Positions 33,087-46,893 are shown, counted from the stretch's first letter. The stretch is 64,000 nt of DNA from Omphalotus guepiniiformis (GCA_028554645.1 JAQOOI010000017.1:186001-250000); one strand, 5' to 3'. Program-made: numbers and translations. Notes: generated by a model from the sequence alone, not told the origin.

Positions 33087-35917
33087 TTACTGACACGTAT
33101 TCAGAATACCTGAAGGATCCGACCCTGAGAACGCGGTGAAAGGCGGACGGTGAAAGAAAGAAAGAAGAAAGAGTAGAAATAGTCAGTACCGCCTGGTACA
33201 CACATTCGAGAAAAAAACACGAGCGAACTCACCAGGGTAAAACCAAAACGTGACACCGAGAATTAAGTATAAGCCTGTGAAACAACGAATGTATTAGTTC
33301 TCATGAAACAGGAACGACGGCCAACGCATGAGCAACCGGAGGTGGTCCTCGCAACGATGTATATAGGCGCGGCAAAGCGGAAAATAGCAAGCGTAAATGA
33401 ACGACGTACACATCAAGATCATGCCTTCTAGCCAATTTGACTTGCCGTCTTGCACACAGTAGTTGACTGTTATCACTGTAAGAAAGAGTAGAACGAATCA
33501 GTAATCTGGTGAGAAGAGAACAGGTGCATAGTACACCACGCAGCGTACCTGCCAGGAACATCGTTATTGCTTCGTAAGGGTCGAACAGCAACGTCAGGGG
33601 CTTGCCGAGTATCCATCCAAGTGTGACAATGAATCTAATTAAAGCGAGGCATGTTAGATTCATTGACGGCAACTCGAGCATTTCACAGCTCGGATGCAAT
33701 GCAACAACTCACGGGATAACGAAGAGCGCAATTTGCTACCGCAAACAAGACGAGGCAGGGAAACATGGAGTTAGTACCAATAATCAACCAACGGTCATCA
33801 GAACTCACAATACTCGACCCGACGGCAACACCAAGACTCAGCGTAAGCTTATCCTTCACAGACACCGTGACCGCAGTTACATGCTCTGCAGCATTCCCGA
33901 CAATGGGTAACAATATTATCCCGACGAACTCTTGACTAATGACCCCACCATCCGTCATACCATCTATAGAATCCACAAGCCATTCCGCTGTGACAGCCAC
34001 GAGCTAGGTAAATGAAATATAGTATCAGCCATATGAAGACAGGATACAACGTCGAAGGACCTACCACAGTAACCACGGCCAACAACCCAATCGTCATCAT
34101 AAGACTCATCTGCGGCTCCTCCTCTTCCTCCTCCTCTCTCTTTTCTCTCACAGCACCACTCTCAACATCGGTAGTCGGTGTTCGCCTACCACTAGCCGGG
34201 ATCGTCCCATTACCACTCATATTGTCCATCGACCGTGCATCGGACGTTCGCCCAGGTCGCAAGAAAGACATCTCAACACCATGTGCACCGTCGTCCGCGG
34301 CATTTAAGGAGGTTAAATCTTTGTTCTTCTTGCTCTTCTTGGGTCTTGGAGCATATTTCGTTGACTTTATGATATCCCGTTCGTCGGTGTACAGAGCGGC
34401 GTGCGAGTAGAGTTGGAAGAAGAGGTATGAGCCATATACTAGGGGATGGTCATAGTTAGGAAGAAGAAAAGATGATTAGAGGGAAGGGTGTTACTGAATA
34501 ATAGTATGATCGCGACCTGTAAGTCCCCTGGCATTAGTCAAACGTGTGTATTTCCATGGAAGACAAACAACGCGACCCCGTGGCTGACTTTCAGTATATC
34601 CTGACCCTCATCACTGTCCACCGCCGTTGATGTGTTGAGATAGAATGCCGCGGGAAGTAACACAGCAATGACGCTGATTGTGAGGAGCGACGAGTTTAGT
34701 TGCGATGCCACTAGAAACAGTGAATGAATTCCATGAGAGTAGATCAACACGTGAACCAGTTACACACCAGCACCAAACCCCTGCTCTGAAAATCGTACGC
34801 CCCCGGCGAAGAAGCACATGCCCAAAACCAGGACTAGAGAACCGTGAGCCAATGAGCTACGGAGTAATCGAGAATCTACGCGTACGCAAATTACTAAGGA
34901 CGGAGCCGACCACTAGAGGTGTCGTTCAATTCCAATTCAAGCTGAATGTTTGACGGAAACTCACAAGATGACTGGACTATGTGCAATTTGCACTGTGTCA
35001 GTGCTATGATCTGGGCAACATCCGATCAGTCTCTATTATTGCGTTACAGGGGAAAAGGAAACATACGGCGACAATAAGCTCAACACTATGACATGGCAGT
35101 ACATTTTGAGTTCTCGATTCACAGAGAAGCCAAGGCAACAAACGTACGCGTTTCCCTACCCAAAGAAAAGATACCGGTGAGGATAAATACCGAATGGTGA
35201 CACGTAGTAACCCACAAGAGTAGCATTCAGGAGACCGGCGAGAGTTTGACCGACGCGAATAGAAAGTTCGTCTGTTGCAAAAGCCAATAACTTGACACGA
35301 AAGATGAAATGAGAAACAGTTCTTGAAAGCAGGCTTGGACAAATAACGTACCTTGGCAAGAGGTATGATGGCGAGGAACGAAACTGCTCCGACATTAGCA
35401 TAATCTCTGTCAATAACCCTCAGCCCAACGAAAAGATGAATATTGGCGTGTCCTTGTTCGGTGTGGCAAAATGTAGTGCCCACTAGCATACATGTTCAGC
35501 GAGACAATCTTCTCTGGCCTAGAGCACAGAAAGGGCTCACCGAGACTGGAATGAACACCAGCAGTATATTTAACCCTGTTTCCATGGTTAGTGACTGCGG
35601 AAAGTGAAAGACGTGGCACACGCACATGAAGAACATAATATAGATCTCAAGCTCCGCCAAAACGTAGGTGCAGGGCCTACTTTCTTCTCAGGTATTAGGA
35701 GGCTGGTTGCAGCTCGGCGTAGGTGTAATGAAGCCATGGAGAATCGGGGATTGGAATTACGACGAGAGGTTGTAGTCGGCCGTTTTGATAGCAGATGGGA
35801 TTCAGACTTGGACCCCTCGTTAGAGTGTAGTAAGGAATCTTCGACATGATGTTCGGTAGCTGTCGGCGAGAATGCAAGTTGTCCGGAATCTGGCGTTGAG
35901 TCTAGATATAACAACAT
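33087..35917 (-). CDS. Vacuolar Ca2+/H+ antiporter (CaCA/CAX family)
   Basis: It exchanges cytosolic Ca2+ for vacuolar protons. ATG 35917 opens an N-terminal tail of about 110 hydrophilic residues, then SWLNILLVFIPVS and WALHFATPNKDTPIFIFS (TM1 region), SFLAIIPLAK, LLAFATDELSIRVGQTLAGL, LNATL-GNA-VELIVA (the first alpha-repeat with the essential Glu), LTQCKLHIVQSS, VGSVLSN-LLLVLGMCFFAGG, and ASQLNSSLLTISVIAVLLPA. An acidic cytoplasmic loop (EKREEEEEEEPQMS) precedes the second repeat ISQEFVGIILLPIVGNAAEH with AVGSSIQIALFVIP, and the end is LYLILGVTFWFYPG...-stop at 33087. Both GNAxE motifs are intact. GNA of the first motif is encoded by an 8-nt exon. The exact junction near 35.39 kb is unresolved; a GCTGAG donor fits the frame. 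Confidence 0.92.
35148..35155 (-). other. 8-nt micro-exon encoding Gly-Asn-Ala of the CAX motif
   Basis: GGAAACGC is flanked by GGGTAG upstream and GTACGT downstream. Spliced between ...AATGCTACTCTT and TGTTGAGCTT it gives the invariant LNATLGNAVELIVA. Direct joining of the neighbours would lose Gly-Asn-Ala and the frame. Confidence 0.75.
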
Positions 35918-36465
35918 AGAATTTGAGCTTCATGCCTTTAAAGAAGAAATAAGAACGAACCCAAAAGAGACATTAGAGAGGAGGGAGGAAGGAAGAAAGG
36001 AAAGGAGTGAAAGGAAAGTAAGTAATGAAGAAAGTATAAATGCTGTGGATCAAATAACACGCCTATATCATGCCGACTACTTGCTGCGGTAATTGCTCGG
36101 TTCTTACGATGTTATCCAATTCCACCGAGTTTGCCGTCAACATCTGACGACAATTCGCTTTGGGAACAAGTCGTGGCGAAGGCATGGTTTATGCAATTAT
36201 TATTCGAACAACATTCTTACAACAGCCAGATTTATGTAAGTTGTACAGCTTTGGGTGCATTAACAGCATAAATAACCACAATTATAACAATTGGGACAAG
36301 AAAAATGAAAGCAGTACGAAAGCTCGAAACATAAGGTAGAGAATTATAATAACACAATATTGCACAAGGTTGGAACAAGGGACACAAAAAGAGCGAAACT
36401 GACGCGACAGCTTAAGTTACAACAACAGCAGCACCAAAGTAAACGTACCGATAAACTCGTATAAA
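35918..36465. other. Intergenic, AT-rich
   Basis: This is upstream of the antiporter (TATAAAT near 36036 on the plus strand, orientation unclear) and the 3' flank of the giant gene. No gene is seen. Confidence 0.45.
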
Positions 36466-39400
36466 CTATCTTCCATCAACGAAATCCAGCGTTGATTCAA
36501 ACCCCATGAGTATCCTCTCAGCCCCATATGAAACTCCTTTCACCAGGCCTTTCTTCTTCTTCACGGGAGGATTTTTTACTGCAGATACAGCCTCAGCTTC
36601 CTCTCCTGACAACAAGCTCGAACCGGACTTCACCCGCCGAACAAAACTCTTAGGTTTGGATGTTGGGCTCGCAGGCGTTGGACTCTGTGGTCGAGACGAG
36701 GTGATCTGCCTCAAGCTCTGTCGAGAGCCTGAGGCCGTCATCGGAAAAGACAATCTCTGTCTTCGGCTTGTCGAGCCAGCATCGCCATCAGTCGAGGGAT
36801 CTTTTACATTTGACCTCTCTTTCTCCTTCCCTTTACCCTTGGATGACTTCTCCTTCTCTTTCCCCTTATCTTTGTGCTTCGATTTCTCCGTCTTTTGTTC
36901 TTTCTTCCTCAATATCCCAGGACCCCTCCCCAGTACACTTGATGATCGACCTAACGAGGCTTGAGAAACCGAGGTCATACCAACATTGCTAGCTCGACCT
37001 AGCGCTGCATCTACATTAAGACCTGTTGTAGCGTCGACACTAGGTCTCTTGTTCAACGCTTGTGAGGAAGATGTCGAAATGGTAGCCGAAGATGATGCTG
37101 GAAACGTCGATGTCGACATGACAGGCATGCTCGGTCTTCGGGCATAGCCAGAGTGAAACTCCCTCTCCCTCGCAGACTGTATATTAACTTGTCCACCGAC
37201 AAAAGCCGCACAGTCGATCAAACCCGTAGATGCATGGTGCATGAGACCCTGCACTATCGTTCCGTCACTTCTGACAGAACCGCTAGTCAAACGGCGATGT
37301 TGCGAAATCGGAAATTCGCTCTTCTTCCCTAGATCCTCCGGTGTGTGGCCCATATAAGACAACGCAGGAGATGTAGCAGAAGAAGGTGGTTCGACATTCG
37401 ATAATCCAAAGCTCAGCCGCCGTCCACGAGGTCTGCCAAGGCTTTCGTTCGAGGAGGGAGAAGTCAGTACAGACGACACCGCAGTCTCAGGAGTAGGCGT
37501 TCCAGGACCGTGAGCCAACGAGAAAGGAGAAACATGTAACCCTGCGGACGACCCAAATGCACGGCTGATTGTGCTGGAAACAGATGAAGCTTGAGATGTA
37601 TGGTGCTGGTGACCGACTTGCTGCTGAGGAGTGCTGACAACATTTGAGGGAGAAGGGTACGAAGGTGTCACTATCGAGGTCACTACAGCTGACGGTTCAT
37701 ACGTCAGTCGTTCTTCCTGGTACCGCCGATGATCATCCTGTTGTGGATAATCCCAGAAATCTCCTTCCGAGATCCCCAGACTAGCCTCTGCTTCCTGGCG
37801 CTGCTTCTCTTGGACCTCTTCTTGCTCCCGCACTTTAGCTTGACGTCGAATGTCGGCCATCCACCCTAACCACTCGGCATCACTACTCTCCTCGCCGCTA
37901 TCGCTGTCGTCCATGTCTACATAACCCAACTTCAGGTCTGGACGATCCCCAGCGCTCTTACTGGTCTCAGCGTTGGCGTCTACAGCATAAAAAGAATCCT
38001 CGTACGGACTGTCCACCAAAGAGGATACGTAAGAGTGCATGCTGTGCCTCCTTGACGCCACCGATGGCGAACCGAGTTTCTCGACGGACGATAGGTCCTC
38101 GCGCCTAGAGGAGCTAGATAAATCAAGCCCCATAGCTTTATTCTCTTGCTCCAAAGTCAACTTCCTATCTCTCCTCCTCCTATGCCTTCGCAGACTAGCA
38201 TCCTCTTCCTCATTCTCACCACTACCCAAGCTCTCTACTCCTCCCGGAGATTTCTCGGTACTCCCTTCGTGCACAGTGACACTCCCCAAAGTGGATCCTT
38301 TGATACTTCCAGAACTCAGACTCAACCCAAGGTCTTTGTTACTGAGGAAGTCTGTGCTAGAGGCATCGCCCCATAAAAAAAGCTCCATGGCCCTTGGCAA
38401 GTCCCCCATCCCTGCTCTTTGGGCCTTCATCACCACCTCCATGCGCCACTCTGGGTACGGCAGGGCACCAAAGGTCCCGTACGCGTTCTTCTGCAATGAG
38501 CTTTTGAGTATCGAATACTTCGACTGAGCGTGCTTGAGGTTCCTCGACCACGACGGAATCTTCAAAGAGAGCGGACGACATGCGGAATCAGGCTGATGGA
38601 TGCTCCGACTGCTCATTGTAGTTGTCGTAGTTACTATCTGAGGAGATATATCATATACTGAGGGTCGAGGAGAGGAACGCAGACGATATTGCTCTGCCTC
38701 CGTTGATGGCGCGAAGGCGATTGGGGACGTAGGAGTCTGTATATCATCCAGAACCCCATTATCTGAAGATGTCTGAACGCCTTCGGCAAGACCAGTCTCT
38801 CCAGGAAAATGTGAATCTCGAAGCGATGCAGTCGGTGATGTCGGCGGGGAAGGCGGCGAAGTCTTGACGAGAGGAGCTTCGCGCAGGATATGGTCCTCAT
38901 ACCGCCGAGGAACATCCCCAGCTTCCTTTCTGCCACCGCCTGGATCAGCTCGGCTCCACTCCCCAACGGAGGAATCAGCCTCAGAGATCACAGAAGTTTT
39001 TGTTGAAGCCGGTGGGTCGGGGAAAGTAGCAGTGAATATGGGAGTGGGCGCTGGTGTGGTTGGCGTTGGGATATTGAATGTCGGGAGGGAAGAAAGGAAA
39101 CTGGAATAGACCTCATGGGGTGCATGACGGTGGAGCACGCGCAGGAAAGATTTGAAGGCTGAACGGAAATCAGATCAGTTTAACGTCTTAGTCGACACAC
39201 GAACATACCGTGGTCATCACCCAAGTCCAAAACAATCCATTCACTATCTGGCTCGGTCCTGCGCCTTCCAGTGCTAGGCCGACGAGGAGGCATAGCTCCA
39301 GCGTTCTGACGCGACTTGCCTTTCTCTTGTGAAGTATCCATCCTGCCGGCACCTTCTCCTCCACTAACAACCACATAACTCGTATCTGCACCTGCCTCTG

Positions 39401-42366
39401 CCTCTGACTCTTCCTTTCTCTCAAATTCCACCCCTCTATGTGACCTAGTCATATTAGCTGCAGCACGATCCAACCCATGCCGCCTTCTCCTATCAAATCC
39501 ATAGGTGTACCCGGCGGTGATCCCATACCCGTAACTTCGATGCGAGACCCCTTCTGCAGACAAATCACTCTCGTCGTCGTCGCTATGTGCGAAAACGGGA
39601 GATGAAAGTGTACCTCCTGACCCAGATAGTTCATCAGAGTCAGCATCCGAGCCGAGATTTGTGCGACTCCCAGATAAAAGCTTAGTATTGAGCTCTGCCG
39701 GATGCCCAGATGTGTCTCGTCTCAAACGCGGGCGATCGTCAGGCTCGGCTTCATCGTCAGATACAAGCCCATCCTCTTCTGTTTGAGCTTCCGAAGCCGT
39801 CCCACTCGGAGTTCCACCGGCAGCTTCGTTGGATGGATGCTCTGTATCGTCAGAGGCCACTGGCCCCATGCTATTGAAGCGAAGCGAGGAATACTGCGGA
39901 GTTGCCTTAACCGTAGAAGATGAAGGGGGCGACCAAGGGTTCTCCAAAGGCATTTTCTCCTTCCTTTTCTCTCTGGGACCTCCGGGAATAATCCTCAACG
40001 ATGAAGAACGCGGTTTCCCTTGTATACGATTTACGGATCCGCCGGCATGAGCAGACAATGAATTAGTATTCAATGTGATCTTCGGTTTCGGCGACTTCGA
40101 AGATAAATTTGAGGTGTTCGACAGCACGATAGGTCCTAGCGGAGATGCAATCGAAGCTGCAGCGTACGAGGGAACCTTTCCAGCAGATGCACTGGGCGAA
40201 ATCCTTTCTAATGGCACCGATGATGCGATGCCCGGCAAGGATGCGGTTCCGGCCCCGGGACTGGTAGACATTGAAGGCGTGAGTTGGGTTCTGGGTATGG
40301 GGACTGCATTAAAAGTAGATGGGGTTCCCGGAGATCTAGGCTCCTTCGCCCTAGAGGGTTGAGAAGATTTGGTATTAGAACGCCGGAATTTCGTGGCCTT
40401 GCTAATAGTTGAGGCAGTTGGGGGACTAGTAGATACCAGAGTCGATACAGAACCGACGATTGTCTTGTGGTAAGGTTCCTGAGCGTCGTTGGTGTTTACA
40501 TTAGCTCCATCGGAGAACCTCGCGGTAGTCATCCTTGTCTTGAACTTGGCGCATACAATGCGTTGAACGGATCCTGGTACCGTGGGTATTGTTGCAGAAC
40601 GACCGAGCTGTTCAGAGCCGCGGATCTCAGCAAGGGCGGACAACGGAAGAATTTGTGTGGTTGCCGTTAATGACTCCTAAGTGAATGCGTCAGTCACCTC
40701 ATAGAAGAAATCTAGAAAGAGCTTCGGCGGAAGCATAAAGTACAGGAGCGCTTCCCAACAGTAAACTGTGAAGCAACGAATCACGGGGATTAAAAAGAGT
40801 TCTGGGGACTCTGTACATTCCTTCCTGAGATGTAACACTCCATCCTTAATGAACACCCATCGCTCCCTCCACTCAAGTTTACCTGACCTTCCTCGGTTAT
40901 AGCTTCCGTTGTTGATATTTCCTCTACTGCTCCTACTATTCGGCGTATCTCCCGCTTGAGAGTAAACAGAATGCGTCCGTACACTTGACGTCGAAGCTGC
41001 GCCGAATAGCTCTTTCTCGTCCACCGACCTCTTTCCTCTCCTCTTGCTCGACTTCGCTCGAGATGGAAGAGACGCAATGGTGTCTGCAGCACCACTAGGA
41101 TGACCATGGGCCCCACTCATTTTCCAGACAGCCTCAACCGTAGCCTGAGCACCTGAACCAAGCTTAGGCTTCACAGACCCTCGATCAGAGCCCTCTTTGG
41201 CCTCTTTATCCTCTGCCGGTTCTTTCGTCTTCCCTTCGCCCCCTTCTGATCCATGTGCATGCGACCTCGCCTCACCGCGGAATACAACCCTCAGCGCTTT
41301 CACCCAACCTTCCCAATACGGCTTGACGTATTCGATCGCAATCTCCCTCGGAATTTTCATTATGACACCGCTACGATGAATTTCTACCAGCTCATAAGGT
41401 TTCATGTCGTACCAAGATAGAGGGTAATGATGCTCGAGGATTTGGCCGGTGGAGAAGCGGATAAGAGTGAGACAAGCAGGGTGATATGTCGCATATGAGC
41501 CTTTGCGAGTGTGAGTCTTCGCTGAAGAAGCACTCTGTGCTGCCGTTGACGAAGTCCTGATAGATCGTGTGTTGTTCGCCAAGGAGACGGCACTCGTACG
41601 GTCCGCTGACGTACGAGCAGCCTGAGGGTTCCTTTCGAAATACCCTAAGTATTGGTTTCGATAGGCTTTTCGCCCGGTGCGTGGCTGAATATCCAGCTCG
41701 TCTTCCATGTCATCCGACGAGTATTCATCGTCTTCTTCGTAGCCCATCATTCCTATGGCTTCTCCGTCCTTCTCTAACGCATCTTTCGGTCGCTTATTAA
41801 GGATATCGTCATCGTCGCTTGAGGCCATCCGCAAATCAGCCGAAGTGCTGGGTTCGCCAGGTCTCGAGCTTCCGCCCTCGGGTGGTGCAAACTCGGCAAA
41901 GACGATTGGAGAAGCTGGACGCCTGGTCGGGCGAGTCCTGGGCTTGGATGGAGGATCAATGGGCGGTAATGACGAGGAGCTCGATGTAGGCGCGGTATTG
42001 GAGGTAGCATTGGAGACACATTTCGATAACAGCCAGGCTTTCACCTGGTCAACTTTCCAGGATGGATCGACATGGGTCACAAGCCATTGATCATATGGAA
42101 CTACATAAGGCAATGAATAGCAAGTCAGAGATCAATGAGCGAACAAGAAACATGCACAAGAAGCAGGATAAGGGTAAAATAATAAAACCGATCTCACTCC
42201 CATAGACGCCGAGGCATGCTCAGGTAGCCAAGAAGACACTGAAACAGAATAGAGAAACGAAGACGGGTACAAACCAAAATGGACACTCACTAAATCTACA
42301 CGCCAGTGTCAACAGCTTCGTGTCATGCTCCTGCTTAGCTCCAAAGAGCGAATCCGAGGTATCCAT
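36466..42366 (-). CDS. Giant PH-like / low-complexity conserved fungal protein
   Basis: About 1,870 residues; no function known to me. The first exon (ATG 42366, MDTSDSLFGAKQEHDTKLLT) joins through a likely 21-nt exon to PYDQWLVTHVDPSWKVDQVK and AWLLSKC, which looks like an RA/ubiquitin-like N-terminal module. After an acidic linker comes HTRKGSYATYHPACLTLIRF, a second globular stretch to about GWVKALRVVFRG. A PH-like strand LEWRERWVFIKDGVLHLRKE is followed, after an intron near 40.7 kb, by ALAEIRGSEQLGRSATIPTV and PGSVQRIVCAKFKTRMTT. The long Ser-rich region holds SEWIVLDLGDDH, spliced (GTATGT near 39205) to AFKSFLRVLHRHAPHEVYSS, probably the rest of the PH fold. The C-terminal 850 residues are disordered with Lys/Glu runs (KHKDKGKEKEKSSKGKGKEK), ending at 36466. 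It is possibly a cortical or signalling scaffold; this is inference. Confidence 0.75.
42198..42218 (-). other. Probable 21-nt micro-exon of the giant gene
   Basis: It lies between a GAG acceptor and GTGAGA and gives CLGVYG in frame between RF and IPYDQWLVTH. A stronger TTTCAG acceptor upstream breaks the frame. The GAG acceptor makes this uncertain. Confidence 0.4.
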
Positions 42367-44894
42367 CACACTTGAAGCCCCAACTCTAGGTCTCAAAGTA
42401 TAACTAACTCGAGAGACCTCAAAACCCCTCTGCTTCTCCTTCTCTTTGGCTTGCTAAGCCTTCCTCCGTATGTCCAAGGCGGGCGCCCAGTGCTGCAGTC
42501 TGCAGCACCCTCAGCACCTTAGAGCCGTGCTCAAGGGAGAAAGAGGATACTCGAGAAAGAGAACAAGAAGCCAGGTAACCAATACCTCACAGCACACAGC
42601 AAGGAACTGCCACTGGATGTAGCAGTGGTAGAGCTTGATCATCGTTTTTCAATTGGCGCTGCCGCGGGATCAAATTCACGTGACCACCGCGTGGACTGAT
42701 GAGTGGCCGGGCCGCGCTCGCCGGCTCGGTCGAAATGAAGCTTTTAAATTTCACGTTTTTCAATGATTCTTCTACGATTCTTCTACGATTTTGTCCACAA
42801 GTCGGTCAATGTTCTAAGACGCGTAACCTCTTCAAGTTTCTTCGCACCATAACTGTCTCAACTTTGCCCAAGGACGCTAGAACTACTAATTCTTCACCAG
42901 CGACTAGACTTCGAGCTTCATGCTTTCAAGGCCTAAGGCAGGCCCAAATTCAGCCTTCGGAATATGATCAGATGCTTTGTGGTTCACATATTCAACCCAC
43001 TCTGACCGTGATAATAATCACCTTCTATGACCTCTAAGCTATACGCCTGCATATGATTCCAGCTGAACAAATCCCAGGTCTACTAGATTAGAAACGAAAC
43101 GGAGATATCACGGTTGAGAAAGGTCATATTTATATGATTGTTGGCACATGTATAGTTAAATGAATGCGTCGCAGGGTGATAGTTGTGTAAGTATTATCGG
43201 TCCAAGCAATTCCCATCATTGACTAGTTACTTATCTATCATCAAGGTCCAAGCTAGACTGTGTAAATCACTGATGCGTTTCCGGAAACCACTATGTGAGC
43301 TATACGACATAACAATGTCATGCCAAACATCCAAAAACCAGATAGCGGCAAGCAGGCATTGCGGCGCAATTTGCAAGCGGGAGCACCAACAGTGATAGGA
43401 GAATAAGATTGACCCAGTCCACCGGAGTCTAGCACTGTTGCTCACCTGGACGGCGCTCGCCAGCATTACTCAACCGGCGTTCAGTACTTGGACCCATACC
43501 GGTAATATACTTCCTTACTTCCTTCCTTCCTCAAGCTTGCGATATGTTGCGATTGCTCCCATGGTGACAGTAACCGAGGATGGAATGAAGCGGAGTCCGA
43601 CGCGGGAGGTCGTTTACATACGCGATGAAAATGGCGGCTGATAAGTATCAGCTTGTGAATGCTGGATACTTATGTAGTTGATGAATTTGGGTGATGAATT
43701 TGGGATCATGAACTCAATGTACACATGATCTGAGCATGTTTTGGATGGAACGGGTAAAGGCTGAAGTAGAGACTAAGAGCGTCTTTGCCTTTACCTGCAA
43801 TATAGATTTGTCACTGTATGGATCTGTGCAATATGAATTTACCTTATAGCATTAAATGGAATCACAAATCCAGGGACATACAAGTGGACATACAATATCA
43901 TACCGAACGACGGATCCTTTGCTTTGACCAGATCAAGAAATTGGACTCTCAAGACCAAGTTAATACCTTCATGTAACCCAATGATAAAGGAGAAGAATTA
44001 CCATAATGATTCTATTTACTGCAAACGAGCATAGTTTCCTGAAGTACGGGATGTTGCTATAGCAGTGGCCTATGAAGACTGGCACAGTAAGATGATCCAC
44101 GAGCAATCACTTACATGCGCTTACTCAATCCCAATAGCCTGCCAGGTGCCCTGCACAGGCCAACGTCTCCTAGAACGGTCGTAAGAAGACACGAGGAACG
44201 AGGAGCCGCAGGGTTGGTGTGAGCATTCGCAGACCACCAAGAATGGCGATAGCTTGGCCAGGATCCAAATTTAGGAGCTAATCACATTCGTCCACCTTCT
44301 GACAGCGTGAATGCGGCTTGATAGTGGATGGAGCGGTTTCGTATTGATGTAGAACATCATGTAACTTGATGTCCCACTGTTGTGGGAGAGAAGAACTTGA
44401 GGTCGAGAAAGGTAAACGCAACTGCATGGGTGCCGAGGTAGAATCGCAATTACATCCAACACAAGGAAGAAGAACATGGTTATTTGAGGCTAGCATGGTA
44501 TATTCCCAATTCAAAGAGAGCAGGAGGGAAAGCGGTCGACGTCGATCCGACATTGGTTCAAATGATATCAACATAGTCCAGCTAGCAAGCGTGTTGATGA
44601 CTTTAATGGTGGCGCAAGAAGCTAAAGAAATATCGAGATTGTCAGAATTCGACACCGAACGCCGTCGTGACCGGGTCATACATATGAGCGTACGTGCATG
44701 CCAATGTTGACTAGGACTGCTAACTTACATACATAGCTGAGCAGCCTGAGTGATGAAAAAGTAAAGCTGAAACAGTCAATAGTCGAACAGATGGATACTA
44801 TGAAACCTTGAATTCTTGAATATTGGATACTGAATGCTCATTTTCATCGCCTGAGCCACAGTGGAGATCTTGTTACATTGACTCAGGTTTTATT
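42367..44894. other. Gene-poor intergenic region
   Basis: I see no frame with a recognisable domain and no transposon protein. Some short minus-strand frames around 44.3-44.7 kb are hydrophobic in patches but unspliceable by eye. Confidence 0.45.
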
Positions 44895-45663
44895 TTAGTG
44901 CCGATGCTGCAGGTTTTGAAAATGCTCGGGCGCAGACAGAGAGAGAATCAGAATGGATTCCCGCTTACCGTTTTCACCATTTGAAAGGCCGATGAGGTTA
45001 CGTAATCCTCCATTTTTTGTTTTGTCACTACATGTGTTTCGTCCTCCGACTGTGACGAAGACTTGTCCCGTATACAGTATCCGTCTCTTTGCCTCGCTCT
45101 CTTTAAAGACAGTAAAAGAATGGTCACAGAAGATCCAACATGAAGATGAGTAGACTGATTCCGGAACAGTCGGGGGCCCGTTGAACACCAAGTATGTGTA
45201 TTGTGAGCCAAACATGCATATCACCAATTGCTGGCAGTGTACGTCGCTCTTTTCTTTACTGTGAACCTGTGTTAGGGTGCGGGTAAAACTGACGTCAGTC
45301 GAACCAGCAGACAATTCAAGGCCACGAGTCACAAGTGATGTCGATACCGATGTTGTGGATACATGCTCACCGCTCTGCCTCAGCCCATAATATTATAATT
45401 ATCCTGGACGGGTAAGTACTGAATATTGAATACATATCCACTCACGAGATTGGTGCTCCTAACTGTATTCCTGTGTGGGGTATATTCGATTTTATTCCTG
45501 CATGTAATCTCTGTTGATGCAAGCCCGGCTTTCGCGTGCTGTTGGTCACCCTTGCTAAACCCGATTCAAATTTCGGGAAGTACCCATATACCATGATGTG
45601 TGTAGGCGAATCGCGATACCAGTAAGTGAGAATTGTGCTCCCGGTATCATCAGGCTGATACAA
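44895..45663 (-). pseudogene. Probable remnant of a single-pass membrane protein with extracellular beta-domain
   Basis: Fragments in different frames follow the plan of a common basidiomycete surface-protein type. An extracellular piece has DDTGSTILTYWYRDSPTHIM and VYGYFPKFESG; another reads FGSQYTYLVFNGPPTVPES (the usual QYTYLDF-type strand). They are followed by a short hydrophobic SSVTILLLSL and a basic tail KRARQRDG with SSSQSEDETHVVTKQKMEDY. I could not connect them into one frame with good splice sites, so I call it a remnant. It could also be a real gene whose introns I misread. Confidence 0.3.
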
Positions 45664-46893
45664 CCAACGTGTACAGATTCAGGAATGCGAAACGACCGCC
45701 CTGTGTGGTAATCCTATCCCTTGGGGATCGCATGGTACTGTCAAGGTTCGGAATTTCGTTGGTCAAGCTGGTCATCAATTCAATCGTGTCAAGCATTCCT
45801 GAATTACAAGATTTCTCGGGTCTGTACCAGATTCAAGTTCGGTCATGTTGAGCAGGAATATCTTAGTTTGGTTTTTTCTATTCACGAGTGTGCTGGTCTT
45901 GAATTATGTCTTACCGCGCGTCTCAGAGAAATCGACTCGGACTTGTGTATCTATCTACTACCGAAAATCATCCGACAAAAAGGATGGAAGGAAACAATCT
46001 AGCATCAAGAAATCGACAATCTCGGAGCGGACAACTGAGATATTATTTCCAGTGAGTGCGGACTAGTTCTTGAAGCCGACGTATGAGCGAGCCCACAAGA
46101 CTCACAGTACTTCAATGTCTGGTCAGTTTGTGTTCGCATCCGCACCTGACTGGTGAATGTCAAAGCTGGTAGTACTGCACACATACGTCTGGCGAGTTAC
46201 AAACCCAGTTTGACAGAAGCCTTACCTGTCACTCTCTATTCAGCTGAAAAGAGTAGTTGACGGTGAATATGACAGGCTTCGCTCATTCGATATCTCAAGA
46301 AGTCATAGTACAAAGTACCGGCGACTATTCATGAACCGTGTCTGAAAATCTTTTTGATGCGCAGTAGTTCTTGACCGTGAATTTCCGACATTAGTTCAAA
46401 AAACCACTATTCCATTAGTCCTCCGTCTGTCCCTTGCCTATCAGTTTAGTGTGAGCTCCGCAGTACTACTAGTTTGTACTGCGATCACTTTTTCATGATG
46501 GTTTTTGTTTCTTTTTTTTTTTTTTTTCCCATTAGTTTCAGCGTTCATAGCCATTCGTGCTCAAACATTACCGGTACACCAGTCCAGATATCTTCGGCGC
46601 TGTGGTACATGGACAAAGGATTTGGCCGATATTTTGCTTGGGGAAGTCAAATGAGTACAGCTGATAGCGGCGGCCTGAAAGTTTCTTCTAGCTAGTATTG
46701 GACAGTCTGTAGTGACACGTTGAACAGTCGCTCAGTTGTTTTCTATTCGTTAACCTTTGTCTCTAGGTAAGTCACATATGCATACAATAACATTACAGTA
46801 TAGATACTTCAAAAAAGAAGGAAAGCAAGGTGCTGCATCGTGTCTAGTAGTACAGCATACATCCACCTTCTCTACTACTCTACTACTTCTACT
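45664..46893. other. Intergenic, with a poly-T tract
   Basis: It holds a run of 16 T at about 46512-46527 and nothing else I can name. It forms the 3' flank of the Myb gene. Confidence 0.45.

Noticed and set aside
46512..46527. Poly-T tract as the tail of a retroelement
   Set aside because: No reverse-transcriptase fragment or target-site duplication is visible beside it.
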